Source: Zopfochytrium polystomum (lineage: Eukaryota > Chytridiomycota > Chytridiomycetes > Chytridiales > Chytridiaceae). From it: DNA of 64,000 bases. The notes beneath the pieces are model-generated. The model was given only the letters and a program-made list of their open reading frames with translations, searched no databases and was not told where the DNA came from. The stretch lies in NCBI GenBank assembly GCA_025765615.1, contig JAIVFJ010000219.1:39817-103816 (forward strand). Reading direction: 5' to 3'. The position numbers were made by a program, and so were the translations under genes. Of this stretch, positions 1 through 11,749 are shown piece after piece (within the stretch, counting starts at the first letter, position 1; each line of letters opens with the position of its first letter).

Positions 1-3000
1 TACCCGCCGTTCGGGTCCATGCCGCCCCCGACGTTCATGGCACCGCTTGGGTCCGCGCCTCCGTAGCCGCCATTCATGGCACCGTTGGGGTCGAAACCTC
101 CGCTCATGCCGCCGTTGGGGTCTACGCCGCCGTAGCCGCCACCGTTTACGGCGCCATTCGGATCAGCGCCTCCATAAACGCCGTTCATCCCTCCGTTCGG
201 ATCAGCGCCTCCGTACCCCCCATTAGGATCAGCACCTGCGAAGCCGCCATTCATGCCGCCGTTCATGCCGCCGTTCGGGTCAGCGCCTCCGTAACCGCCG
301 TTCGCGGCCCCGATCATGCCGCCGTTTGGATCTGCGCCTCCATAGGCGCCATTCATGCCACCGGCGTTCGGGTCAACCCCTCCGTAACCGCCGTTCATGC
401 CACCGTTCGGGTCAGCACCCCCGTTCATGGCACCGCTATTCGGGTCCATTCCTCCGCCGTAGGCGCCATTCGGGTCTACGGCAGCCGCCCCGTAGACACC
501 ATTGGGGTCCATGCCACCTCCTGCACCAAGCATGGCTCCTCGAGCGTGCTCGCCGTTGGGGGATGGCCCGATGAAGCCGCCAGCGTTCGGGTCTCCCCCG
601 CCGTGCTGCGCATTCGGATCTACTGCGCCGTACTGCCCCGCCGGATCTGCCCCGCCGTACGCACCTTGAGCAGCGGCGCCGAACTGCGCGCTGGGATCTG
701 CCATACCACCGCCCTGACCGCCATTCGGGTCGGCACCACCGTATCCATTCATACCAGCCATCCCGCCCTGCCCTTGCATCCCGTAGCCGCCGTTCGGGTC
801 TCCGTACCTGGCGCCGCCGTTGGGGTCCATACCGCCAAAGCCCTGCTGACCCTGATCGCCCGGCTGGCCGTAAGCGCCGTTCGGGTCCGCGTAACCTCCG
901 TTGTATGGACCGCCGCCATTGGGGTCTGCTCCGCCAAAGCCGCCTTGCTGATACGCGGCACCGGCGGGAAGGCCCTGTTGCCCAAAGGCACCGTTGGGGT
1001 CTCCATAACCGCCGCCATTTGGGTCCATGCCACCGCTTGGGCCTGCTCCAGCACCGCCACCAAACTGACTGGGGTCGCCGGGGCCACCACCATTCTGGTC
1101 CATGCTGCCACTTGGAACACCGCGGAGCCCACCGACTCCGCGAGAGGCACCACCTTTACGGTGGCGATGGTGGCCCTGGCTGGCACTGGGACCAAGGTAA
1201 CCGCCGTTCGGGTCGAAGCCGCCCTCACCGCCGCCTGGTCCGCCTGGCCCGACTGGACCGCCCGGTCCGCCTCCAAAAGCCGCGTTGGGGTCCGGTGCAC
1301 CGCCGGCATACCCGCCGTTCGGGTCGAAACCTCCAGCGAGAGGTCCGCCGCCAGCGCCGTTTCCAGCATTCATCATGCTAGCTCCGATTGCGTCGTAGAA
1401 AGCGCCAGGGTCAGACTCGCTCATGGCGTTGGGGTCCTGGCCACCGTAACCGCCGCCGTAACCACCACCGCCGCCGTTGGGGTCTTGTCCTGCGCCGCCA
1501 CCACCGCCGTTCTGGTCTTGGTAGCCGCCGTTCGGATAAGCACCTCCACCAGGACCGATAAACCCGCCGTTGGGGTCTTGGCCGCCGAAACCGCCTGGAT
1601 TGCCCCCAAAGCCGCCGCCGTTGGGGTCGAAGCTGCCGCCATTGGGGTCAGGGCCTTGTCCACCTCCGGCGCCACCGCCATAAGGGTCTCCTCCACCTCC
1701 TCCCCCTGCTCCTCCATATGGGTCAGCACCGCCGCCACCACTTCCCATTCCGCCCGCCATCCCACCCATATCCGGGCCGCCGCCGCCCATTCCACCACCG
1801 AAGCCTCCCATTGCAGCACCTCGGGCAGTGCCCCCGCCGCCGCCACCTCCCATTCCCATGTCCATACCCCCCATCCCTCCACCCCCGCCGGGACCGCCAT
1901 CCATGCCACCGCCCATGCCACCACCGCCCATGCCGCCTCCCATCCCGCCCCCTCCCATGCCTGGATCACCACCGGGACCGCCGAAACCGCCACCGCCACT
2001 CATATCCCCACCTCCCATTCCACCCCTCATATCGCCACCGCCCATTCCACCGCCCATTCCACCGCCCATTCCACCGCCCATTCCACCATCTCCTGGGCCG
2101 CCCATGCCACCTGGATCGCCAACTCCTCCGCCGCCCATTCCGCCGCCACCCATACCGCCGGCGCCCATACCACCGCCTCCACCCATATCGCCTCCCATGC
2201 CACCTCCCATGCCGCCGCTCGGATCGCCGCCCATGCCACCGCCCATGCCACCGCCTGCTCCTCCCATATCTCCACCGCCTCCAGGGCCGCCACCCATTCC
2301 GCCACCGCCCATGCCACCGCTGGGGTCGCCCCCGCCTCCACCACCTCCCATACCTCCGCCAGGACCGCCGCCCATGCCACCACCGCCCATGCCACCGCCC
2401 GCATCGGCCCCCGCCTCCACCGCCACCACCTCCCATACCTCCACCAGGACCGCCGCCCATGCCACCGCCGGGATCGCCCCCGCCTCCTCCACCACCAGGC
2501 GGACCTCCACCGCCGCCTCCTGGATCGCCGCCGCCACCGCCACCAGGCGGGCCGCCTCCACCGGCCCCGGGATCCCCGCCGCCGCCACCAGGAGGACCAC
2601 CACCCCCGCCCCCTGGGTCCCCGCCACCGCCAGGAGCACCGCCGCCGCCGCCGCCGCCTCCTGGATCCGCGCCGCCTCCGGGAGGACCTCCACCACCGCC
2701 GCCTGCATCGCCACCCCCACCACCACCAGGCGGTCCGCCTCCACCACCTCCTGGATCGCCGCCGCCGCCACCGGGGGGACCCCCGCCGCCGCCGGCACCA
2801 CCCCCAGGGTCTCCGCCGTCGCCACCGCCGGCAGCCATGCCGGCAGCCGCGCCGGCAGCAAGGCCGGCCGCAGCACCCAACCCGGCCGCTGCGGCCAGTC
2901 CTTTACCCTTACCACCCTTCCCTTTCCGCTTCCCCTTGCCCTTCCCCTTCCCCCTGCCCTTGCCCCTTCCCTTCCCCTTGCCTCTCCCCTTCCCTTTCCC

Positions 3001-4790
3001 ACCTCCCTTGCCCCTTCCGCGTCCGCGCCCCCCGCCTCGCCCCCTCCCTCGCCCCTTGCCCCCTCCCCGGCCCCTTCCCCTCCCCTTCCCCCTCCCACCG
3101 CGGCCCCTCCCACCCCCACCGCGGCCCAAGCCCCTCGCCTTGCGATCCATCTTCCGAATCTTCTTCTGAATCTTCTTCATCTCCTTCTTCATCATCCTGC
3201 CGACCTTGCCGTCGCTCAGCTTGCCCTGCGCGCGCAGCTTCTCCATCTTGCTTCGCATCTTGCCGAGCGACCTCTGGACCATCTTGCTGGCTTTGTGGCG
3301 GAGCCGCGCGGAGGGAAGCCGGTCGGCTTTGGCGAGCGCGCGCGAGACCGCGCCGACCATTTTGCCGGACTGAGCGCCGCCTGGGCCAGCGCCGCCGGGG
3401 CCGCCGGCGACGCCGCGCAGCGCGCCGTGCACGAGCTTGGCGGCTTTTTTCTCGAGCTTGGCTGGGGGCGTTTGGTGGTGGTGGTGGTGCTTGTCGCCGC
3501 CGCCCTGCTTGTCGTGCTTGTCGTGCTTGTCGTGCTTGTCGTGTTTATCGTGTTTGCCGTGGTCGTCGTGTTTATCGTGCTTGTCGTGCTTGCCGTGTTT
3601 CCCCGGGTCCCCGCCGGCGCCTGGTAAAAAAAAGATAAAAATAAAAATAAAAATAGATCCGTGTTAGTGTCATTTTGGCGAGTGGGTCGGGAAGGGAGTC
3701 GAAAGTCTTCATTCTTCTTGGGCGGGGTGGTTGGTTCCCTCTTCTTCTCTCTTTGACTCACCAAACATTCCGGGTGGCATTCCAGCTGGAGAAAATGTAC
3801 CAAAAACCGAGCAGCGATTAGGAGGAACTCGATAAAATAATGACACAACACGCACAGAACATAAAGCAAAAAATTCCTACCTGCAGCTCCGCCTCTCGCG
3901 TTCGCCGCGGGGATCCCCGCCACGGTGGCGCCGGGCGGCGGAACGGCCGGACTCGTCATCCCCGGCTGGAGCGGGGGCGAGCCTGGCGGCGGCTGCTGCG
4001 GCTGCGGCGAGCCGGGCGGCTGCGGGGCGTGGTGGTCGTCGTGGTGGCCGTGGTGCTTGTCGGCAGCAGCAGCGTTAGCGGCCGGGGCGCCGCCGCCGGG
4101 CAGCGCGGGGTTCGGCTGCTGCGCCGGGGTCTGCGGCATGAAGACGGCGGGGCGCGGGGCCGACGTCGGCGGCGGCGGCGGCGGCGGAGGGGGTGGAGGC
4201 GGGGCTGCGCCGGCGGGCTTTGGCGCCTTGCGGCGGTCGAGGTGGACCATTGCGGCAACGGCGGCGGCGGGGGCCGACTGGTCGTCGTCGTCGGCGACGT
4301 CGCGGGGTGGCAGGAGCAGCAGCGGCGACGCGGGTGTTGACCCGAACGCAGCAGAGGCGGCTGATGCGGCGAGATACGGCGGCGAGAGGGGTCCGGCTGC
4401 TGCTGCTGCTGCTGCGGCGGCGGCGGCGGCGGCGAGCGGGTCGCTTGCCGCGGGGAGCGCAGGGGCTGGTGCCGACCGGTTCGAAAAGCGGCCGCCGTCG
4501 CCGCTGAGGGCGGCGGGTGCCAGCGCGGAGTGGGCGGGGCAAGCGGCGAGTGCGAGCGCCGTGACGAGGGCGGCGGCAGCGAGGAGGGCGGCGGACCGGT
4601 TCTTGTGGCGCCACCGCGGCTGGGTCCGAGGAGGATTAGTGGGGCGGACGTGGGAGGGGTTGCATGGTAATGATGGTTGTGGTGGTGGTGGGGCGGTGGT
4701 GGTGGTGGTGGTTGGAAACCCATTTGGCCGATCATGGGAGTCAATGAAGGGCGCTGGGCTCTGGCCGCGGCGGCGGCCGTCTCCCCTCAT
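1..4790 (-). CDS. Giant Gly/His/Lys-rich repeat protein (partial, runs off left edge)
   Basis: Two exons are seen: 4790-3881 and 3620 to beyond position 1, with a 260-bp intron (GTAGGA...TACCAG, phase 1). In order the product has an N-terminal basic stretch, a hydrophobic Ala/Leu segment (about residues 68-88, signal anchor or late signal peptide), poly-Ala, poly-Pro and a His/Asp patch. Exon 2 opens with KHDKHDKHG-type repeats, then a basic helical region (about 3400-3150), Gly-Arg-Lys repeats, PPGGGGGGDP repeats, GGGM repeats and finally dozens of DPNGG/GGYGGADPNGG units. Splicing keeps the KHD repeat in phase with the basic region, which supports the gene over the Pro-rich opposite frames. 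One extra base near 2406-2407 breaks the frame; downstream the frame is open to the window edge. The composition resembles structural, adhesive or mineral/metal-binding extracellular proteins, but no family is recognised and function is unknown. The start codon is uncertain. Confidence 0.6.
3621..3880 (-). other. Intron of the Gly/His-rich gene
   Basis: The donor is GCAG|GTAGGA and the acceptor is TTTTACCAG|GCGCC, behind an AT-rich tract. The intron lies between an exon ending in a Gly/Ala stretch and an exon starting with KHD repeats. Its position is supported by phase-1 continuity. Confidence 0.6.
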
Positions 4791-4875
4791 TCACAACAAC
4801 AACCACCCTGAGATTCGGCGGGGTCCCCAATCGACCCCCTCGACCACCCTCCCCCGTCAAGTGTTGCTGCTGTTA

Positions 4876-4906
<31 letters not shown>

Positions 4907-5435
4907 AGATGATCGAGGATTGCTAAGGAGCGCCTGTTGCAGGTGCGATGCCGAGGGAGTGAGCGAGTGCGTGCGATCACGACGGAAGGTAGGTGGAGTG
5001 AGGCGGGGAGCGTGCGGCCGAGTCAAGGGACGGAAGGCGTAGACGATGATTGATGGTTCGAAGCAAAAAGTAAAGAGCAGAATCAGCAGCGAATTCGCGC
5101 GGGCGCAGTCCACAACACAACAACCAATCCCCTTTCCAAGTTTGGGCGAAGGCCGAGACAGACAGACAGGCAGACAGACGGGAAGAGTCCAGAGATGAGA
5201 AAGTGTCTGCTTATTTTATTGCCACGCAAGGTTTGTCTGTCTGTCTGCTGGTACTGTACCTCTCTCTCTCTCCGTCACTTTAAATTTCTCTCTCTCTCCA
5301 TCACTGATCCTATTTCTCTCCGTCGTCGGTTATGCGGCACATGCCTTTACTTTTGGGCTGAGCCTGACCGAAATCGAGAAAGAAGGAGAGGAAGAGAGAG
5401 GGAGAGAGAGGGAGAGAGAGGGAGAGAGGGAGAGA

Positions 5436-5473
<38 letters not shown>

Positions 5474-5881
5474 TGAGACACCTTTCCCTCCACGGCGCTC
5501 CAATCAACAACTGGCACAGCCAATTGGGGAAAAAAAAAGAAAAGAAAAAAAAAAAAAGAAAATAAGAAATAAAGTGCCTCCCGTTTCTCCCTTTTGGCGG
5601 TCCTTCGCTTCCGTTCCCGCAATGCCGCCCATCTGTATTCCGAGTCTTGCCGCGTATGATATTTTCGGCACACTGAGCTGCAGCACACACCGCCTGCCAA
5701 CACGCTGCGCGACGATCCTTTCCATTGAAGCAAAATATAAGTCGATCACAAAAGGGCGCGATACAAGGATCCGTGAAACGTGCAGCAAAGAGGATTTTTT
5801 GCTCTCTTTTTCTTCAAACAATACTCTCTTCGCGCTGCTCTCATTATACATCCTTACAGGCAATTTCGTTGAAGCTGGACC
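4791..5881. repeat. Intergenic region with CTG, GACA and GA microsatellites
   Basis: No convincing gene is seen in these 1.1 kb. They hold a CTG run (about 4864-4909), GACA/GTCT tetranucleotide tracts (about 5155-5180 and 5234-5250), a CT-rich patch (5260-5310), a long GA run (about 5380-5472) and an A-rich tract (5527-5570). The part next to 4790 should contain the promoter of the Gly/His-rich gene, and the part next to 5881 the 3' end of the EB1 gene. Confidence 0.6.
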
Positions 5882-7111
5882 TCAGCACTGGGGAATAGTC
5901 CCATCTTCGGCGCGGTACATCACGTCCTGGAGAGCGTCGAAAAATGTTTGTGTTAAGAGAAAATTAAAGAGAAAAAAAATAAATAAGCACAAAACCCTCA
6001 CCTGAATGGTCTTGAGCAACTCTATTCCTACGGCCCCGTCCTCCGGCGGCTCGTCCTCGGTGACCCTCTGGACGATAATTTCAATCTCCCGCAGCTTGTT
6101 AAAGTAAAAGTCGCGCTCCTTGGCCAAATCCGCCGCCAGGTTCCGGCAGCGGTCACGGTCCTTTGTGACGGCCACCAACTGGTCGCGGTCCGCATCGGCC
6201 GACGCAGAGGGTTTGCGGGTCGAACCGGGCACCCCCGCCCCTGATGCTGCTGCTGCTGTGGACGTGGCGCTTGTTCGCGCAGCCGTCGTACTGCTTCGAG
6301 CTGCGGACTTCCGTGGTGTCTCCTCGGCTTTCTCTTGCGTTCGTCGCGTTTGGGACGGCCGGCTTCTTACTCCTGCTCGCTTCGCGTCGGTCGAGATTGC
6401 ATGAGAGCGCCGCGCGGCCGCGTCGTAGGGACCGCCTGGGTAGTGCTGGTCCCAGTATCTGGTGCGACAAAAAGAAGAAAGGACAAAAACGAGGAGGGAA
6501 GAGAGTGAGTGAGAGTGAGTGAGCGATTAATTGAGTGAGTAGCAGAGAGAGAGAGAGGGAGAGAGAGAGAGAACGAGAGAGAGACAGAGAAATGAAAGAG
6601 AGCGTGTGTGTGCGTGTGTGTGTTTGTGTGTGGCAAAAAGTTGTTGGCATTAGAGAAGCGAAATAGGAACCAGTCCACGTCCACGTCAAAACTATTACAA
6701 CGTCCGTACTTTTTGACCATCTGCAAAAACTCAATGTTGTCCTGAAATCTGCACTTGACCAGCCGTTCGACGGGGATGTCGTTGTCGATCTTGTGCTTGT
6801 CAAAGACGGCCTGCAGGATCTTGAAGTTCCCGACAAACTCGTACTCGTGCTTCGCGTCAAACTTGCACTTTGCCAGGGGGACCTGTTGCGCGAGCAAGGG
6901 GGCAAATAGAGATGGATGGGGGTGGAGTTGTTTGCGACAGTTCAAACAGCGCGGAAAGGCAAAGATTCTCCCGAACACTCACGTCCCGAAAGATGGAATC
7001 CATGATGACGCAGTGCGCGACGCCCTTGCCGCACTGCTCGATTTTGGTGTAGTTCAGCTTGCTCAGGTCGTTCAGCCACGCCAGCAGCTCCGTCCGCGAC
7101 TCGCTGCTCAT
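5882..7111 (-). CDS. EB1: EB1-family microtubule plus-end-binding protein (Bim1/Mal3/MAPRE-like)
   Basis: Four exons: 7111-6983, 6882-6710, 6458-6002 and 5926-5882, giving 267 residues, close to family length (about 270-330). The N-terminal calponin-homology domain (about residues 1-105) begins with SRTELLAWLNDLSKLNYTKI and contains GVAHCVIMDSIF, a KCKFDAKHEYEFVGNFK-like segment and VKKYWDQHYPG. A Ser/Thr/Ala/Lys-rich linker follows, then the EB-homology coiled coil (about residues 190-250) with RDFYFNKLREIEIIVQ. EB1 proteins track growing microtubule plus ends and recruit CAP-Gly and SxIP partners. The tail is short and ends IPQC instead of the usual acidic EEY/F, so CAP-Gly binding through that motif looks absent; a missed last exon is the alternative. 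The gene is divergent from the sterol glucosyltransferase over a 243-bp interval. Confidence 0.92.
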
Positions 7112-7354
7112 CGTGCCCGTGGGTGGTGCTGGTCAAGTTCCAACTCCGCTCCAAACAACGAAAAAAACGGAAAATGGCCAGAACGACCACTCAGCAGCAG
7201 GACCGCCGCTGCCCAGCCACACACGCGCGCTTCTTGCTGTCTGTCTCTCTCGGTATCTCCCTCACTGTTTCTCTCTCTCACTCTCTCTCTCTCTCTCTCT
7301 CTGTCGCTCTCTCGCTGTCTCTCTCTGTCTGTCTCACAAAGAATTCTCCACCAA
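7112..7354. promoter_or_regulatory. Divergent intergenic region with CT microsatellite
   Basis: These 243 bp separate the start codons of EB1 (minus) and the sterol glucosyltransferase (plus), so they must hold both promoters. A CT/CTGT-rich tract covers about 7235-7334, immediately upstream of the glucosyltransferase ATG, as often seen in fungal pyrimidine-rich promoters. No clear TATA box was seen. Confidence 0.5.
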
Positions 7355-10300
7355 ATGTCAGATCACACTTCAACTGCTGCTGACACCGCCACGGTCCCCA
7401 CCATCGATGGGCCCGCCATCGAGGCCACGTCCTCCCCCTCCTCCGCGTCGTCGTCGTCGTCCTTCACTCTTCTTTCCTCAACCAAGACGATCACGACGAC
7501 CGCGGCCTCACCCACGGCCGACGACTACGCTGCTCCTCTTCCTCCTCCTCCCATACCTCCTCGGCCCCCCGCCACTGCGCCAGCCACCTCCACCTACGAC
7601 GCGGGCGACGACGCGGGCGGCGACGAACTCGACTCGCTCCTGGCAGCCCATGTCTCGCTGCCGACGGCGCCGCCCAGGACTGACGGCGCAGCAGCGGTGT
7701 ACGTCGGCTTTTCGCCGCTCAGCGAGCGCCCGACCTGGATCACCTACATTGCGGTTCCAAAGGGTGTGCCGCAGTACGAGGGTCGATCGGCGTTCTTGCT
7801 TGTGTTTTGGCCCACCGAGACAACTAGCTATCAAATCGTGCCCTCATCCTTCAAAGACCCCAAGTTGACTAAGGTAAGAGGCATAACACCGCGGGCATCG
7901 CATATCCCTCCTCCATTATTTTTGTTTGGTTTACGTAATTCCTTGATTGCTGAGCTAACTCGTGGCCGAATGCACTGACTTCTGATAGCCCTTCGAGCGT
8001 GACATCTCCTCCATTTCGGCTGATCCCACTGCCACGCAAGCAGAGCGGGCCCGCGAATGGATTTCACGTCACCCAGTGGACGAGTTGGAACACATCGGCT
8101 ACACGACCAAGCGACCAGAAGAGTTGAAAGAATTCACGCTGAGCTGGAGGAAGGGTACTCTCAAGGTGAGTCAACGACGCAACAAAATTAAGATGTTTCT
8201 TTGTCTAACCCTGCTCTATCACTCTACTACTTTTTAAGTACCAAACCTTTTGGGACAACAACAGCGGCTTTGTGGAAGCCGCTTCGGATTTCGTGCTGAC
8301 AGAAGCTAACTGGCAACCGGCCGTCATTGCGCTGTCCGCCGGAAAGACGGCGGCGGTCGAAAACATGCGCCTCACCCAAGTGATTCGAAGCCGCACAAAC
8401 ACCATGGCCGCCTACCAAAAGACGGGGGCGCCGCTGCCCTCGCGCTACTCGAAGCTGCAGCGTCGGGACTCGATCATCTCTATGACTATCAACAATGAAG
8501 GCCGCGTTGACCTCGACATTGACCCCAACACGTACAGCCCGCGCACAGAGGAAGATGTGCTGCCCTCGCTTGTTCCGCGGCGGTCCCTCTTGGCGAGCGG
8601 CCAGTTTAGCAAGGCGATCCCTCGACTGAATATTGTGATTCAAATCGTCGGGTCTCGCGGCGACGTTCAACCGTTTATTGGTCTGGGCAAGGAGCTCAAG
8701 GCGTACGGCCACCGAGTTCGCCTTGCAACGCACGCGACGTTTAGGCAGTTTGTCGAAGAAAACGGCATTGAATTTTATCCACTCGGCGGCGACCCCAACG
8801 AGCTGATGGCCTACATGGTCAAAAGTAAGACACGCGTCTTTAACACGCTACTGTTCACGTGCCTAATAACCCTCTTTGGTTGAACAAACAATACTACAGA
8901 TCCCGGACTTCTTCCTGGCCTCTCCTCAATTCGCGCGGGGGACATTGGCCGAAAGCGCGACATGATCGAAGTCATTCTGAAAACGGCTTGGCAGTCCTGC
9001 ACCGAAGCCGACCCGGACCGAGCGGACGCGGAGCCGTTCTTGGCCGACGCCATCATCTCCAACCCCGTATCGTTCGCGCACATCCACTGCGCCGAGGCGC
9101 TCCACATTCCGTGCCACATCTTTTTCACGATGCCGTGGAGCCCGACAAAGGCGTTCCCAAACCCGCTCACAAACGTCAGCTGTAAGAATTTTTTTTTTTT
9201 TTTTTTTTTTGCCAGTGCCGGCCGGCTCGCGACAATGGAGCATTCAGTATTCTTATATTACTATGGCACTTTTTGCATCAGACGTTTCCTCCACCACAAA
9301 CTACTACTCCTACGAATTGGTAGACGTCCTGACGTGGGAGGGCCTCGGGGATATTATCAACAACTTTAGGAAAAAGACGCTTTCGCTGCCAAAGCTGTCT
9401 CCCACCGCTGGGCCTCTGATCCTCAAAAGCTTGGAGGTGGGGCGCAGTCTTACCGCTGAAAAAAACCTGACGATTCTATTGCCACATACTACTTGACGCA
9501 GGTCCCCCACACGTACATTTGGAGCGAGGCGCTTATTCCCAAGCCTGCTGACTGGGGTCCACACATTGGTGAGATTATTTAGACGGAGAGTTGAAGATTT
9601 GCTTTTCACACGACAGTTTTTCGTTGATCGTGTTCTCCGTTGCAGACATTACTGGTTTCATTTTCTTGGACCTGGCAAGCTCCTACACCCCTCCTCAAGA
9701 TCTTCAAGACTTTTTGGCCAAAGGCGAGCCTCCTGTCTACATCGGTATGGCCAACTTGAAAGAAAAAAATGCTTCTTGAACGCTTCTTAACCACTTTGCT
9801 GTTGGGAAAAAAAAAAAAAGGATTCGGATCCATTGTAGTCGAGGACCCCGACGGACTCACCGCTTTGATATTTGAAGCGGTCAAGCTGGCGGGCGTGCGC
9901 GCGATCGTATCAAAGGGGTGGGGCGGGCTCGGGGGAGACAAGCTTACAGTACCCGACAACGTGTACATGATTGGAAACTGTCCGCACGACTGGCTATTCC
10001 AGCAGGTTTCGGCTGTCGTTCATCATGGCGGTGCCGGAACAACGTCGGCGGGACTGCGCGCAGGGAGGCCGACGGTGATCGTTCCCTTCTTTGGCGACCA
10101 GAGCTTCTGTAAGCTTTCCATTCCCTTTCGGGCGGGGGAGCAACAAGGAGTTCGAATTCGGACTCACTTTCTGCTTTTTCCTTTTTTCTATTGCCATTCC
10201 CGAATTTGCTTTGCTTCTTCTCAGGGGGCGCAATGGTCGCATCCATCCAAGCCGGACCGGCGCCGATCCCCTTCAAAAAGCTGACAGCCGCCCGTCTGTC

Positions 10301-11693
10301 CGAGGCCATCCGCTTCTGCGCGGCGCCGCAGGTCAAAGAAGCAGCCGCCAAAGCGTCAGCGCGGATCGTGACGGAAAACGGCTCGGTCGAGGCGGCCAAG
10401 AGCTTCCACGCGCAGCTGCCGCTTGAGACGATCCGCTGCGACGTGGACCCGTACGCCAAGGCCGAGTTCTACGTCGAGGAGATTGGCAAAAAGGTGTCGC
10501 GGAGGGCTCTCAACGCGCTCGTCGCGAGCCGCGCGATCGACCCGGCGAGGGTCGTGCCGTACCGGTACCGGTACTGGGACTCTGGCTCCGCGTCCCTGAC
10601 GCGGAGCCTGTTCCCTGTGCGCGCGGCTATGACGATCGCGAGACCCGTGTCGCCGAACCCGGGGCCCCAGCCGCAGCCGTCGACGCCGCCGCCGCAGCAG
10701 CAACAGCTCCAGCATCACCCGACGCAGCCCGGTCTCTCTGCGAGCGCGAGTTTCGGCAGCGCTGTCAGCGGGGGCGGCGGGGCGGTCCCCGTGGCGCACA
10801 CGCCGGCGTCGCCGAGCTACATCAAGGCGGCCAGCACGTCGCTGACGGGGGCGGCCACTACGATCACGTCGGCGCTCCAGCCGCATCTGTACACGATCCA
10901 GCGGGAGACCGGGTACTGGACGGCCAAGCTGGGGCACGCAATCGCGTCGTCCGTGAAGAGCAGCGGCGGCGGCAGCAACAATGGCAGCCTCGGAAGCCTC
11001 GGCGGCGGCGGCGGGGCGGGGCCGGGCGTCGCGCACTCGTCGTCGATGCAGTCGCTGTTTGGCGGCGGCGGCGCGGCGGCGTCGACGGGGGGCGTTGCAC
11101 CGTCGGCGTCGTTCGGGTCTTCTTCGTCGTCGCTGCACGCGCCGACGCCGCAGACGGCGGCGGGCGGCAGCGAGTACGGGGTGCTGAGCAGCAGCCAGCA
11201 CACGCTGAGCAAGAAAAAATCCGGGATGATGAACGTGGTGACGGACAACGTGCAGGCGCTGGGCGAGAAGATTGCGGGGATGGGGCAGTACATTGAAGGG
11301 CACGCCAACGCGCGGGCGGGGCGGCCGCCGTCGTCGATGGGGGGCGCGGCGGCAGGCGGGGGCGGCGTGTACGGCGCGGGACAGCGCCAGCAGCAGCAGC
11401 AGCAGCAGCCTTCGGCGACGCAGGAGCAGGACTTTTGCCTGCTGGCGCTCGAGGTGCCGGTGGAGGCGTCGGCGCTGCAGGTTCCCGCTGCAGCCGTCAC
11501 GACAACGGCGGCGGCGGCGGCGGGGACGGGCAAGACGACGGTGTACGCGCTGCTTCCTGCCAAAGCGACGGTGGTGACGGAGCCGGGGGTTCCGCTGTAC
11601 CATTATAGCCTGCCGGCGCAGGACCTTGGCGGTGAGATGAGCGAGGCGCAGATGGCGGAAGTTGTTTCAAAGACGCTTGCGATGCGAGTTTGA
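7355..11693 (+). CDS. Sterol 3-beta-glucosyltransferase (GT28/UGT80-like)
   Basis: Nine exons: 7355-7873, 7989-8165, 8239-8824, 8900-9181, 9282-9436, 9502-9568, 9646-9744, 9821-10108 and 10225-11693. They sum to 1214 codons with all phases consistent. The glycosyltransferase core spans about residues 360-800. It starts with the GT28 motif [17 protein letters not shown], has [16 protein letters not shown], and in the C-terminal donor-binding half has [34 protein letters not shown] and PFFGDQ, the UDP-sugar signature of UGT80 and Atg26-type enzymes. These transfer glucose from UDP-glucose to membrane sterols. The N-terminus (1-115) is Ser/Thr/Pro-rich. No GRAM-PH unit of the yeast Atg26 type is evident. 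The long tail (about 850-1110) is Gly/Ala/Ser/Gln low complexity before a conserved-looking end. Sterol specificity is inferred from family. Confidence 0.9.
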
Positions 11694-11695
11694 AA

Positions 11696-11749
<54 letters not shown>

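Noticed and set aside
546..3638. Plus-strand 1030-codon open frame and other Pro/Ala-rich plus-strand frames
   Set aside because: They are the complement of Gly-rich codons on the minus strand. The minus strand has the splice-supported gene with ordered repeats.
6755..7354. Extension of the glucosyltransferase frame upstream of 7355
   Set aside because: It runs through the EB1 first exons and a CT repeat. The ATG at 7355 is the first in a region not shared with EB1.
10356..11603. Minus-strand 415-codon Arg-rich frame
   Set aside because: It is the shadow of the GC-rich last exon of the glucosyltransferase gene.
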